Shown: positions 1 to 10,740 of the stretch, piece by piece
How the letters are laid out: the number at the start of each line of letters is the position of its first letter
How positions within the stretch are numbered: position 1 is the first letter of the stretch
Source of the DNA: Begonia masoniana
Taxonomy: Eukaryota; Streptophyta; Magnoliopsida; Cucurbitales; Begoniaceae
Assembly: GCA_022432975.1 (NCBI GenBank)
Contig: CM039515.1
Location: 18,495,054 to 18,559,053, forward strand
DNA: 64,000 bases
Direction: 5' to 3'
The notes under the pieces: model-generated
Databases searched by the model: none
Seen by the model: the letters and a program-made list of their open reading frames with translations, nothing else
Told to the model about the DNA's origin: nothing
Made by a program: the position numbers and the translations under genes

Positions 1-1150
1 CCGCCTCATCAGTTTACCAGGCCGAGACATGAATGTACTCCTCCAACCACATCTAATCATCTGTGCAATCAGGAAATTCACCTGCAGTATCCTCAACACC
101 TACATCACAAAACTCATCTATTAGCCTAATGCTAAGTAAGTAAAGCAGTAATGAAATGAAACGCTGAAATATAAATTCCTAAACATGCAATTTCTACTTT
201 CTCAACTCAGTTATTCATGTTTTGTTTCTGTTCAGATCCCCCTGTGAAATTGGGAGCTGGATCAACTCTCCCAAAATATATACATCCACTGGCTCATTAA
301 GGGGCGGATAAATTCCCTTAACAGTAAATCTGATTCACATGTTCAGATCCCGCTGTAAAATTGGAAGTTGGATCAACTCTCCCAAAGTATAAATATCCAC
401 TGTCTCATTAAGGGGCGGATTACTTCCCTTAACAGTAAAACTGATTCACATAGCTGTTTCAATATGTTCAATCCTCACTATGCCAACATGCATTCAAATT
501 CATTTTCGTATACTTTAAAAAAAGTGATGCATGACATACCAACACATTCCAGCATACAAACCCTAATGTTTTGTGATGTAGGCCCGAAGGCAAAAGCAAA
601 CTTTACTTACCTGGTCTCCTGGATAAACTTGGTTGCAAGCTACTTCGGGTATTACTCAAACCTAAAACCATAGACAGAGCATACATTAAATTTCCTCTAA
701 TCTTCATTCTAAACCACTAGAAATCTAAGGGAAACTGTTTTGGGGACTCTAGTTATTGTGCATTCCCGATTTCAACTTAAACCAAAACCACCACTCGCTT
801 ACCGCCTTCTCAAAACCTCATTTATCATCCCTCCTACCAACGATAGATACAATGTAACAAGAAATAGAAGCAAAACTCACCAAGTTCGGAGGAAATCGCT
901 GGAGGAAGTCGAAGGGGGTCTCCTATCGCGCTCTGCTAAGCTGAGGAGCTGAGAATGGAGAGGAAATGAAATAAACAGTGGCGACTACTTCATTAATAGT
1001 TTCCTTAAATACGTTATCCACCTTTGAATTTCTAATTACCCTTATGCCCTTGCCTAGTCATCCACTAACCCTACATTTAATATTGCCATATAAATTGTGC
1101 CATTAGTTTAAAAGGAATAGAGAAACGATTTGATAGAACCGGGTATTACA
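1..1150 (-). mobile_element. LTR fragment, D family, minus orientation
   Basis: This is the same family as the two LTRs of element D and, in the opposite orientation, solo LTR C. It ends in GGGTATTACA at 1150, matching the D LTR ends at 40275 and 50015. The other end lies outside the window. On the minus strand a donor CAG|GT lies at 611/610 and an acceptor TAG|GTG at 100/99, giving an intron-like module at 100-610. Inside that module two copies of a roughly 111-bp repeat start at 231 and 342. The LTR interrupts an integrase reading frame that resumes at 1151. Without the left end its TSD cannot be checked, so solo LTR versus full element is open. Confidence 0.85.
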
Positions 1151-2085
1151 TTCTCCAAGATGACACATTTCATCGCATGTGCCAAGATTGATGACTCCAA
1201 TAACATTGCAGACTTTTTTTTCAAAGAGATAGTTAGTCTTCATGGAGTACCTCAAATATTAGTTTCAGATAGAGACACTAAGTTCTTTAGTGCATTTTGG
1301 AGAACTTTATGGACGAAAATTGGAACTAAACTGTTGTTCAGTACTCCTTTCCACCCACAGACGGATGGTCAGAGCGAAGTGGTAAACCGAACTCTAGATA
1401 CTCTTCTCAGGAGCACAGTGGGGAAGAAATTAGGCAAGTGGGATATTAAGCTCCCACATTTGGAGTTCGCCTACAATAAAAGTGTCAGTCCTCCACTCAT
1501 AAGATGCCTTTTGAAGTGGTATACGGTTTCAACCCAATCACCCCACTAGACCTCTTACCATTGCCTATGAAGCACCTTACTAACCCTGTAGAAGCTGATA
1601 AAGCAGATCAAGTAAAACAATTGCATGAGCAAGTTAGGAATGTCATACAAAAGATCAACGAGACCTACCCTAAACGAGCTAACAAGGGGCGAAGGGAAAA
1701 GATATTTAATGAAGGTGATTTAGTTTGGCTTCACCTAACAAAAGAGCGTTTTCTTCAACAAAGGAAATCGAAGCTCCTCCCAAGGGCAGATGGTCCCTTT
1801 AAAATAGTGGAGTGCATTACCAACAATGCATACAAGTTGGAGCTACCCAGGGCGTATGGTGTATCAACGACCTTTAATGTTCAAGATCTCTCCCCTTATA
1901 TTTGAGACGAAGATGAAATTGAAGAGGGCGAATCTCTAGATTTGAGGTCAAATCCTTTTCCACCTGGAGAGGATGATACACCTAGGAATCCAAATACACG
2001 TTCCCAAAACAAATCACAAATCCTCACTAATCTTTATGCTAACAATCAATCTATTTTTGCAGGTGAAGGGATTGCCTGGAATTGA
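1151..2085 (+). pseudogene. integrase C-terminal half, CRM-like Ty3/Gypsy chromovirus, broken
   Basis: Right of the LTR insertion the reading frame encodes the integrase core of a Ty3/Gypsy polyprotein. Visible parts are FSKMTHFI, the second catalytic Asp in VSDRDTKF, and the [14 protein letters not shown] block with the catalytic Glu. A one-base frameshift lies near 1500, after which the frame continues with [11 protein letters not shown] and a C-terminal GDLVWLHL...RKSKLLPR.DGPFK block. A stop at 1903-1905 cuts an acidic tail that remains readable to about 2085. The block order and wording resemble CRM-type chromoviruses rather than the Tekay-like elements elsewhere in the window. The clade call is from memory and tentative. 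Gag, protease, RT and RNase H would lie to the left, outside the window. Confidence 0.8.
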
Positions 2086-3854
2086 ATACATATAAGGAGT
2101 TTTTTAAAGACTTGGCATGGAAGCCAAATTCTCAAGACATGGACCATCCCACACATATGCTCACTTGGGATGCAAGCGCGAAACCACCTCAGGAAGGAAT
2201 TTGTCTTCCCGGAAGTGGTCATTTGTAACCATTTATTCTTTCATTTGGATATTAGCAAAACATTGGCCTTATGACACGAGATCCCTTAGAAAAGGGTCCG
2301 TGAAAAACCCACTAAAATTTCAAGAGTGCTCGGTGTGTGTGAGGGATGACAAATCCATGGAATGGAGAAGCAAAAATAAGAATAAATGCAAAAGATGAAA
2401 GTGAGGTGTGTGATAAGGGAATATGGCCAAATATTAGATATTAGATGATGGCATGAAGCATGAAGAAAAATAAGAGAAAAATGGAGAGAAAGATGGAAGA
2501 TGAAGTAGTGGAATGAAGGAAATAAAATTGCAATAAAATAAAGGTGGTTTGTGTGTGTTTTGTGGCCGAAATTTAGAGAGTGTTTGTGGGTGAATATGAT
2601 AGCAAATAAAATAAAGAAATTACCCTTGGAGGTTCCTTAGAGCGATCTTACGAGTTAGGCTCTAGGATAAATGTTTTTCGGGAGGAAAACGACCGCCGTA
2701 GGCTGGAGATTTTCATCCTCAATCCAACTCTCAATGGAGAAGGTGAGGGAATGAATAAGAGCTAACCTAGCAACCCAAGCTAGGCTAGCAATGGAGGCCA
2801 ACTCCTCTTGGTTCAAGGAACCAAGAAAAAACACCAAAGGGACTTTGGATTTTTAGGGAAATAGTAGTGTATTGATTGGCAAAAAGTTACATACAAACAC
2901 TAATGTCATGTATTTATAGAGGTCCTAGGGTGGATTAGGGTTGGAAAGGATGAATTTGTGCCGTTGGATTTGAAGAAAATTGATGGAAGGTCGAGATGGC
3001 ACGGTCTGTGCGCGCATGGGCGCGCCAATCAGCGAGCTGCGAACGCCAGTCAGCAATCCGCGCGCGCGCAGCGCAGCCAACCCGAGAGCGCCATCTCAGC
3101 ACCGTGCGCCCTCCTGCCCTCGCGGTCCAGCGTGCTTGCCCGCGCTCCAGTGCCTGCCCGCGTGCCTCCAACTGTGTAGCTCCGATTTCCTCCGAGCCAA
3201 ATCTTGATCAACGGCCGATTTTTGTCCAAGTCACCAATCCATGCCTTCCCCAACTCTCCTAGCTGCAAAATCATACCTTTGGAAGTGGGCTCTTCTTTGG
3301 GCTGGGTATTTCTTTGGGCTCGATTTGTGGAGGTCTTTTTTTTCTTTGAATTTTTGAGTTGAATTTCTTCAACCCATAATCCACCATCATACATCTACTC
3401 CTAACCACACAATCTAATGCATGAAATGCAATTATAAAATCCTTACAATAAAGACGAATGTATGCTGATGAGTTTTAAAAAAATAAAAATTACAAATTAA
3501 GGCCCGGTAAGACAAATTCCCATAGGGCTGCAAGGAAGCTCCGAGTGAATACTCCAATGAATGACGTGGCAAGGTTTCTCCACATCCTCTGATGTCGGCT
3601 CCTAAGTGAAGTCCATGATGTGATCCAAACCTGTAAAAAGAGACAAATCATTAGAACATTGAACAATTAAAGTTTGTGCCTGAGTTTGTGATCTTGTAAC
3701 GGGCCTCCGAGGCATGTCACCTTAGTTGTATTAAAATTTATAATCATGCATGCATTAGATTGAATGATTAGGATAGATGAATGTTAAAATTAGATAGTGG
3801 TGAGGATTAAAGTTTTACTTAAGTGTGCGCGCCAAATGAAATCGATCCATCACT
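2086..3854. other. non-coding repeat-derived stretch, unassigned
   Basis: No convincing gene was seen. The left part is probably the 3' untranslated region and possibly the 3' LTR of the CRM-like element, but I could not fix LTR borders. A TATA-like CTATAAATAC lies on the minus strand near 2915-2925, suggesting an LTR or promoter read leftward. A strongly GC-rich block at about 2990-3180 with GCGCGC and CAGCGC motifs stands out from AT-rich flanks and resembles the GC block in the LTRs of element A. A possible LTR start TGTAACGGGCC lies near 3696, unconfirmed. Confidence 0.5.
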
Positions 3855-3859
3855 CTTTA

Positions 3860-4192
3860 TGTAACGACCTACAATCTTCACCAGTCTTTTTTTCGGACGG
3901 ACGCACCGCCATCCGGGTCCGGATCCAGTATACGGGCCAGTCGTCACTCACAGAATTTTTTCCTCATAGAGCAAGGAATTTCATGCCTACTAGCTCAAGT
4001 GATACCACCACTTGTAGCCCATCGATTATATCTTTTAGGTTCTGGGTTCGAGTGGTGGAGAAGGCATGAAATTCCCTACTCCGTGAGGGAAAAGTTTTAT
4101 GAGTGACGACTATCCCGTATACTGGATCCGGACCCGGATGGCGATGCGTCCGTGCAAGAAAAAGGCCGGTGAAGGGGGTAGGTCGTTACAAA
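3860..4192. repeat. foldback: ~127-bp inverted repeat around a SINE body
   Basis: The left arm begins TGTAACGACCTAC at about 3860. The right arm ends with its reverse complement GTAGGTCGTTACA at about 4192. Within the arms GGGTCCGGATCCAGTATAC pairs with GTATACTGGATCCGGACCC, and both arms also contain the GAGCA(A/G)GGAATTTCATG block. The loop of roughly 75 bp is the body of a tRNA-derived SINE. The TGTAACGACC start looks like an LTR terminus, so the arms could be LTR-derived, but a foldback or MITE-type element is also possible. No TSD was identified. Confidence 0.7.
3990..4100 (+). mobile_element. tRNA-derived SINE, forward copy
   Basis: The sequence has an A-box-like TAGCTCAAGTGATA at about 3991 and a B-box-like GGGTTCGAGT at about 4044. 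The spacing suits an internal RNA polymerase III promoter derived from a tRNA. A conserved 3' part (CATGAAATTCCC then GAGGGAAAAGTT) follows. A second copy lies inverted just downstream, which supports a real short element. Confidence 0.65.
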
Positions 4193-4312
4193 AAAAGCTG
4201 CAACTTTTCCCTCCTAGAGCAGGGAATTTCATGTCTTCCCCACTACTCGAACCCAGGACCTCCAAGATATAATCCATGGGCTACAAGTGGTGGTACCACT
4301 TGAGCTACTATC
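4193..4312 (-). mobile_element. tRNA-derived SINE, inverted copy
   Basis: Read on the minus strand it starts TAGCTCAAGTGGTACC (A box) near 4310 and has GGGTTCGAGTAG (B box) near 4252. It ends in a run of seven T at about 4193, directly against the right arm of the foldback. The body is closely similar by eye to the forward copy at 3990-4100. Its length of about 120 bp suits plant SINEs. Confidence 0.65.
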
Positions 4313-4836
4313 TAGGTTGTTTAAGTTATAGAATGTCTTTTTATGTTTCTAATGATTGTTATCTATGCTTTTTATATGTTATGAAATATGAAATGTCCAT
4401 GCATCATGTCTTTTCAAAATGGCATGAAAACGAGTTTATGCACACATTTTATAAAAAAGAAATGACTAATGAAAAGATATGAATGTATGTAATCCTGGTC
4501 ATGTCGGGGTGGGGTTCAGACATGGTTGTCCTGAGAGGAGGAGCATGTTTTTCTCCCAGTAGATGGAGAGGGCTATCCAACCGCAGGATGTGCCGCCTCC
4601 ATCTGGTGAGAGTAAACCCCTGGTGACATCCCGCTATGTAACGAAATGAATGAATTGACTGCATGTTTATGAATTGCATATGCACAACATGCATTTACAT
4701 TTACGATGACTTGCTGAGCTTTATCTCATAGATGTCTCTATGGTGTAGGTGACATAGACGATCAAGGTAAGGATTTAGTACCTCAACCTGACGAGTGTGA
4801 CGCGGTTGGCAGAGAATGACTCTGGTGGTGCGCTTG
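4313..4836 (+). mobile_element. old LTR H, left piece (host of F and E)
   Basis: This is the middle of an LTR distantly related to those of B and E. It contains the ATGCATCATG box near 4398, a GGGTGGGGTTCAGACATGG stretch near 4508, CTTGCTGAG followed by CTCATAGATG, and the splice-acceptor-like TGGTGTAG|GTGAC near 4750. The acidic GAC-rich segment common to the other LTRs follows the acceptor. The left end and the donor side are missing, apparently replaced by the SINE/foldback complex. It stops at the insertion of F at 4837 and resumes at 51226 after F and E. Confidence 0.75.
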
Positions 4837-5518
4837 TGTAACAATCAAAATATCACACCGACGTTTTGACTAATTAAAGAGGGTAGGAGGGAAATCGACA
4901 CAAAATTTAAACCTCACCCAATTTCTCTACAGATTTGACAAACAAATTAAAAAGATGTTAGGATATTTTCCCTTTAAATTGAGGAATTTGGTGATGGAAA
5001 AATCACCCAATCATCTCCCTCATTCTGAAATCAAAGAGCTTACCTGTAACACCCGAGAATTTCTATTACGTGCGTAGCCTAGGTTCGACGTAGAATGAGT
5101 TAGCCTAGGCTAGAAATGTTTGAGAAGTTATTGTTGAAGGGTATTAGAAGTGAAAGGAGAAGTGAAGAGTTTGACAAGTCAAATTCAAATGTGATTGGTG
5201 GATAATTTTGAGTTGAAAAGTCCAATTCTCTCAACCAATCAAAATGTAGTAAAAAATGAATGAAATGGTGGGATTGAAAGGGCAGCCACGTTGGAAGAAA
5301 AGAAAAAGGAAAAGTGAGGGTTTAAGTGTTTGAAAAGTCAAACCAACAATGAACCAATGAAAACTTTGGTTGAAAATTCAAAGGGAGAAATAAAGGGATT
5401 AATTGAATGGAAAGTGAGGGTGAAGAGAGGCTGCCACGTGAAGAGTAATGGGAGGGCATTTGTGTAATTTTAACGGCTTATTAATTGACTAAATTAAAGA
5501 AAAGAAAAAGAAATGGTT

Positions 5519-5526
5519 TATAAAAA
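5519..5526 (+). promoter_or_regulatory. TATA box of LTR A
   Basis: TATAAAAA is followed after about 25-30 bp by a CT-rich stretch, the usual plant start-site context. The same box is at 11215-11222 in the 3' LTR. Transcripts starting here would carry the leader with the intron-like modules. Confidence 0.65.
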
Positions 5527-5583
5527 GGAAAAAGATAAGAAAAGCTTCATCTTCATCTTTTTCTCTCCACGGTCGCAGCCACC

Positions 5584-5616
5584 ATGGAAGCTCTTTCCTC
5601 TCCTTCTCTTCATTGA
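5584..5616 (+). CDS. 10-codon leader mini-ORF in LTR A with optimal start context
   Basis: GCCACCATGG is a textbook strong initiation context. The frame reads MEALSSPSLH and stops before the donor at 5633. The 3' LTR copy (ATG at 11280) is identical. It could affect ribosome flow on the retrotransposon RNA, or be chance. No function is claimed. Confidence 0.3.
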   Translation: MEALSSPSLH

Positions 5617-6580
5617 TTTTAAGGGTATTAAGGTAAGATTTTAAGTGGGTTTTATGTTTGATGCAACTTAGGGTTGATTTTTAGTGTTTTGATGGAGTTT
5701 GTGTGAGTTTTAGTTAGGGTTTGGAAACCCTAGCTTGAGAGCTCCGAATTTTGGGTTCTTGGATGAGTTTTCTTTCTAGATTTGAGGATTTAATTGTTAG
5801 ATGGATTGGTTTAGGTTGATTTATGGTTAGATTGAAGATTGGAGTTATGTGTGTGAAAACCGGTTTTGGAGAGAATGTTGGCCGAATCTGTTGAGGGGTT
5901 TTTGGATTGGCCATGGTGTTTGGATGGTTGTTGTGAGTGTTTCAATGGATAGTAGACGTGTAGAGGTTTACAGATTGGGGTGGCACGTCAAAATCCGTTG
6001 AAAAACGAGGGAGTTACGACCGTTTGAAGTTTGACGGTCAAAATTGTGCACAATTCGGGTTTTGTGTTTTGGGGAAGGAAGTTTGTGATAGTTTTAGTTA
6101 GTTTAGGTTAAGAATTTCTTTTGAGTTCATTAGTAAATTTCTAAGTTGAGTTTTTGTTATTTTAGGTAATCGAGCGAGTGATTTGGTTGGACGATAGAAA
6201 ATCTAGGAATTTTGGGTTTTGTATGTTAGGTTGAAATGTTGGTTAAAACCTACGGTTAGTGTATTGCTAAGTGATTTCTCTTTATTATGTTAGGTTGACG
6301 AGTGAACGATTTGGCTAACCGGGCATATAATTGCGAGCACGCACAAGGAATCCAGGTAAGTAGCGGATGTGTGTGGTTTGCCTTCGGGCCTACACCATGG
6401 AACGGTAGGGAATTGGTTGTTTGCTTTGTTTGATTGTTTGTTTAGTTTTGTGTTGAGTATTGTAATTGTGTGACATGCATCACGGTTTTCAAACTACGAG
6501 AAACGAGTTTTAAGCATGGTTTTGCATGGTGAGCTTGAACCGTAAGGGATGGTGTGAGTTGAATTGTGAGGTGGTTTGTG

Positions 6581-6911
6581 TTGGAGTCGCCTAGTCGCGT
6601 TAGGGTAGCACCTGCGGGAAACTCCATGGGAGTTGTCCAGTCGCGTTAAGGTGGTACCTGCGAGGGACTATTGTTGAGTCGCCTAGTCGCGTTAGGGTAG
6701 CACCTGCGGGAAACTCCATGGGAGTTGTCCAGTCGCGTTAAGGTAGTACCTGCGAGGGACTATTGTTGAGTCGCCCAGTCGCGTTAGAGTGACACCTGCG
6801 AGGGACTCCAGTGGAGTCGCCTAGTCGCGTTAGAGTGGCACTTGCGGGGGACTTTGTATGTGTTGGACACCTGCGAGGGACTCCAGTGGAGTCGCCTAGT
6901 CGCGTTAAGGT
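6581..6911 (+). repeat. ~46-bp tandem repeats inside LTR A intron module
   Basis: About seven imperfect units of the form GAGTCGCCTAGTCGCGTTAG ... CACCTGCGGGAAACTCC alternate between two variants. The unit edges (GGAGT ... ACTCC) are mutually inverted, so each unit could fold. The counterpart in the 3' LTR is at 12281-12609. Confidence 0.85.
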
Positions 6912-7729
6912 GCGGTGTTAGCCTGTGTGACGAGCTTCGGTTACGGTTATGTGAATGAACAATGAAAAGCAAACGAAACAAAAGCAACTGAGCGAGTAGA
7001 AACTTCATGTGTTAGGGGTTGTGTTGCATTGAGTTTGTTGTATGCATTATTCCCTACTTACTAAGCATTAGGCTTATGTTTTGTGTTCCGTGTGTAGGTG
7101 TAGACGGGAGTACAGGTGAGGGCCTAAGGAAAGCTAGGATTGGAGCGCAGTTGGTGACGTACAGGGCATGCCGGTGCAGGCAGTTGTCGGGGCGTCTCGA
7201 TCATGGTCTTCGGAGGGTTATGGGTGATGATTATTATTTTGGTATTTTTGATGTATCTAGTTGGTGACTTGGAGATTTGATAAGTGTTGGCACGTTGTTT
7301 TTATAAAGGTTTTCGTAATGAATTTTTAAAGATTTTGAGTCGTTGGGTTGTTGTGTAATGGTGGTGGTATTTTGAGGATTAAACTATATATTCTCGAGTG
7401 TTATATTGCAGGTTTTGGTTTTAAAGAATTTAGGCGTTATGCCGTCCATATTGATTTTAAAACAAACGACGTCGGGTTTAAGTTCGCTATTTTTATTAAT
7501 ATTCAGTTGAAGTCGGTTTTTCTAAAATTTTTACGGGATTTGATGGTTCGTGTGTCGGGGAGGTATGGTTAATGTTTCGTGATTTTTGGAGGTGTTCGAG
7601 GTGGTGAAATATGAGGAAAAGTGAGGAAAGGTCAAAAGGGGTCAAAATGGAAGTTTTTTAGGTGTTTTGGGTCGAGAAAACCCGAGGAGGCCCGATCGGT
7701 CGAGCCTTGGACCGCGAGTGGTCGCGGTG

Positions 7730-7840
7730 GGGTGCACAGGCGCGCCCCAGCGCGCAGCGCCCGCACAGCGTGGGCGCGCGCGCCTCCCAGCGCCCGCACA
7801 GCGTGGGCGCGCGCGCCTCCCAGCGCGCGCCCAGCGCCCC
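7730..7840 (+). repeat. GC-rich palindromic repeat cluster, 5' LTR A
   Basis: It is built of CAGCGCCCGCACAGCGTGGG and GCGCGCGCGCC segments. Two copies of a roughly 33-bp unit are present here, while the 3' LTR copy (13430-13495) is shorter and differs in sequence. This is the only strongly GC-rich part of the LTR. Confidence 0.8.
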
Positions 7841-8082
7841 TTTTGAGCCCGTTTTTCGTTTTTTTTTTCAAATTTTCCCTATTTCTACAATGTTTTGACC
7901 CGACATTTTTCCGACGTATTTTAAACGTATTTTGGCACATTTTCCAACAAAAATCGAGGGTTCAAAAAACCCAAAAACCGAGTCGAAAAATCTACGAAAA
8001 TTATTTTAAACGATGTTTTAAACGCGGGTTTGGTTTGCAAACGTAGCGCACCGAGCCGGGGCGGGTTCGGGGCGTTACAAGA

Positions 8083-8094
8083 TGGTATCAGAGC
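8083..8094 (+). other. primer-binding site of A (tRNA-iMet type)
   Basis: TGGTATCAGAGC lies 3 bp after the 5' LTR and matches the 3' end complement of plant initiator methionine tRNA. Confidence 0.9.
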
Positions 8095-8161
8095 AAAATG
8101 ATCGATTCGTTCAAAGGATTACCCGACAATGCGGGCCGCCATGCAATGTGCTTCACCGACT

Positions 8162-8224
8162 GTAAGTATTTCTTTAACTTTAGTTAGTTTATAACAAAGA
8201 TTAGATTGTTTTAATCTTGTACAG
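8162..8224 (+). other. 63-bp putative leader intron of A, PBS to gag
   Basis: The donor is GACT|GTAAGT and the acceptor TTGTACAG|GT, with a T-rich interior. An intron in the same place, with the same AACT or GACT|GTAAGT style, is present in B and D, and a similar one in F. 63 bp is near the lower size limit for plant introns. Confidence 0.55.
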
Positions 8225-8236
8225 GTTTAGAACTAA

Positions 8237-9265
8237 ATGCCGAGGAACCCAAGACAACCCGGACGACCTAGAAATGAACCGGAACCACCTAGAAACCCAT
8301 TGGAGGAGTCAGTAAGGCAGCTTGCAGAGATGGTCGGGAGGCAAGCAGAAATGTTTGGGGTTATGATAAATCAAGGAATAAGTTCTAGTGGATAGAGATT
8401 TCGGGGATTGAAGCCTCCGGCATTTGAAGGTCGTTTGACAGATCCAACAACTGCCGAGAGTTGGATATGCACAATTGAGAATATGTTTAATGTTGCTGAG
8501 GTAGAGGAAACAAATAAGGTGAAGTGTGCAACATTCCACCTAGCTACCGATGCCCAAAGCTGGTGGGAGACAGTGAAGGCTACCACAGATATTCATACTA
8601 TGACATGGAAAGAGTTCAAGGAGTTGTTTTTCGACAAGTACTACAACAAGACTGTCCAATCTACTAAACGTATGGAATTTATGGCATTAAAGCAAACAGG
8701 ATCAGTAGGAGAGTATATTCAGCAGTTCGAATCGTTGTCCCGATTTGCCAGTCACCTAGTTAGTCGGGAAGAAGACAAAATATTCCAATTTGTGCAGGGC
8801 TTGAAGCCGGAAATTGAGGTGCTGGTAAAGACATTCGGAGTTGAAGGAGTACCATTTAATCGAGTGGTGGCCAAAGCCTTAGAGGTGGAGGAAGCTGCTG
8901 GTAAATTGATTAAACCGGCAGCAGTTCTGGGTCAAATATTCACGGGAATTACAACTCAGATGGACGGTGATAGATCTTCTTCACAGCTTCAGGGGACGAA
9001 AAGGCCGGGAAAACTTTTGAATGAACAGAGAAAAGGAAAGATGCTGAAACAATTGAAAAAGAGAGGATACCCCCAATGTCCCAAATGTTTGGAAGTCCAT
9101 CCGGGGAAGTGTGGACAGTATTCAGGGAAGTGTTATAACTGTTTTGAAGCTGGCCATATCTCTAGAGATTGTCCGAAGCCCCAAGCTACTAGATGCTTTA
9201 AGTGTAACCAACACGGTCATATAGCCACAGACTGCCCCGTAGCAAAGAAAGGACCAGCTACATGA
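8237..9265 (+). pseudogene. Gag of element A, interrupted by one TAG
   Basis: The frame opens with MPRNPRQPGR at 8237. It is cut by TAG at 8393-8395 and then runs open for 285 codons to TGA at 9263-9265. The core contains the retrotransposon gag fold signature (ATFHLATDAQSWWETVK, FFDKYYNKTVQ, FMALKQTGSV, F.QGLKPEI). A basic linker and two zinc knuckles of the CX2CX4HX4C type follow near the C-terminus (CYNCFEAGHISRDC and CFKCNQHGHIATDC). Gag would form the particle shell and bind element RNA. The frame stops right after the second knuckle, with no fused protease. Apart from the single amber codon it is well preserved, so the stop may be recent or bypassed. A start at an internal Met is another option. 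Confidence 0.85.
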
Positions 9266-10727
9266 ACCAGCCAAGAGGTAAACATAAGTTGAACAAAGAT
9301 AGTTGATCCTTAGAGAATTGGGTACCGTCTTAGGGAAAAGGTAGTGAAACCATTTGATTGTGTAGTGAAACCATTTGATTGTGTTAATGATAAGGTAGAA
9401 AAGTTCGGAGATTTGACTCGTACGTAACGAGATCAAAACCATTGATTTTATGGATAGCTTAGGAAGGAATTAATACGTTTATGAGTGGAGAAGCTTAAGA
9501 ATAGAATGTAAATTAGAACTCGAGTATTAATGAATGTAAGTTAGAATGTAAATTAAGAGTTGCTAGGTTAGCTAATAAATGTTGGATGGATTTAGGAAAG
9601 AAGCAAGTGACGAGATTAGTTAATCCTAGGGAAGAGTGAGAAAAGAGTGTTAGCCATTAAAGGATTTGGTACTGTGGGTGGCGCTGAGAAGTTTAGAGGA
9701 TATTGATAGGAAGGAAAGAAAGTTCACACGGGGGCTATACGGGAGAACTTAGGAATTCTGGAGCGGAAAATTATGGAAGTTTGAAATTAAAAGGGTGGTA
9801 CACCATGTAAAATATTGGGTGAATAGTAAGAAAGAGATAGTTTAGACTTAATAAATCGTGAGTGTTTGGTGGGGACTGAAGTATTGGCTAGATAGATTGA
9901 GATTATAATTTGAGACTTTATAGTATATTTGATAGTTGTGTTGGAAACAACTAATCAATGTTATGATTTTGGGGAAACGAGTATATGAGAGGAGAGTGAT
10001 AGGAAAGTGATAAGTAAGTAATTAGGGACTAGAGTAGAAAGGAAACTTAAAGTCACAAGAGAGTAGAGTAGACGAAAAATGCAATTAGTGTGAAGCGGGT
10101 TGAAGAATTTAAAAGACATGGGATAAAATTTGAGAATGAAGGAGAGTTCATATAAGTAAACTAGAAGTAAGTTGAAATTGAGAGAAAGGTATGAAGGCTT
10201 AGATATGGAAAATTAGACATGGGATAAAATTTGAAAATTTTATACAAGTTAAGGTTAGATTGTGGGACAAAGAAAAAGAGGATTGTGAACGTAGATGTAA
10301 AACTTGGATAGGACATATCGTGATCGTTCGAGGTAATTAGGTGTGAGATGTTAGGGAGCGATAAATTAGGAATGAAATGTTATAATAAAGAGAATTGAAA
10401 TTGAGGATTTAGAGTAAGATGATTGTTTATTATGTCTTTCAGAGATAGGAAATATGAAGTGAGGAATTAATTTACGATAGAGGAGTTGTGAGTAGAAATG
10501 ATGAGTACTTTAATTAAAGTCATTTGTTGTATGTATAAGTAATCGAGCTATGAAAAGTGAAGTTATGACGTGAAATCAAAACTTGGGGATATATGTATTG
10601 TTGTTCCTCAATTGGTGCGCATTTAATTAAGAGCTTCAGGGGCAACTCATAAGATAGAATGACAGTTTAGAGGGAGTAAGTAGAAAAATGACTAAGGTAC
10701 CACAAATTTTGAGGACAAAATTTTTGT
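9266..10727 (+). other. non-coding interior of A replacing pol
   Basis: About 1.46 kb rich in G and A, with stops in every frame and no protease, RT, RNase H or integrase motif found by eye. Near its end TTTTGAGGACAAAATTTTTG precedes the polypurine tract, as in B, D and F. The 3' end is therefore ancestral and pol was lost or replaced upstream of it. Confidence 0.75.
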
Positions 10728-10739
10728 AAGGAGGGTGGA
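10728..10739 (+). other. polypurine tract of A
   Basis: AAGGAGGGTGGA lies directly before the 3' LTR at 10741, the usual plus-strand primer position. Confidence 0.85.
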
Positions 10740-10740
10740 T

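Larger units (their letters stand above)
5045..8079 (+). mobile_element. 5' LTR of element A
   Basis: It runs from TGTAACACCCG to GGGGCGTTACA. A TATA box (TATAAAAA) lies at 5519-5526, followed by a CT-rich leader and a donor AAG|GTAAGA at 5632/5633. The second intron-like module spans 6356-7097. Its donor is TCCAG|GTAAGT, with GGGCCTACACCA just downstream, the 46-bp tandem repeats, TTACTAAGCATTAGGCTT near 7058, and the acceptor GTGTAG|GTG. A GC-rich repeat cluster lies at 7730-7840. It is 43 bp longer than the 3' LTR, mainly because that cluster has an extra unit. Confidence 0.92.

Noticed and set aside
2935..3262. Overlapping open frames of 73-114 codons in both strands
   Set aside because: A GC-rich island with few stop codons makes open frames on both strands. 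No domain was seen.
7019..7572. Open frames of 74-82 codons in LTR A (repeated at 12781-13271)
   Set aside because: They are repeated because the LTR is repeated. The first overlaps the acceptor region discussed as a possible spliced mini-ORF, but there is no independent evidence of coding.
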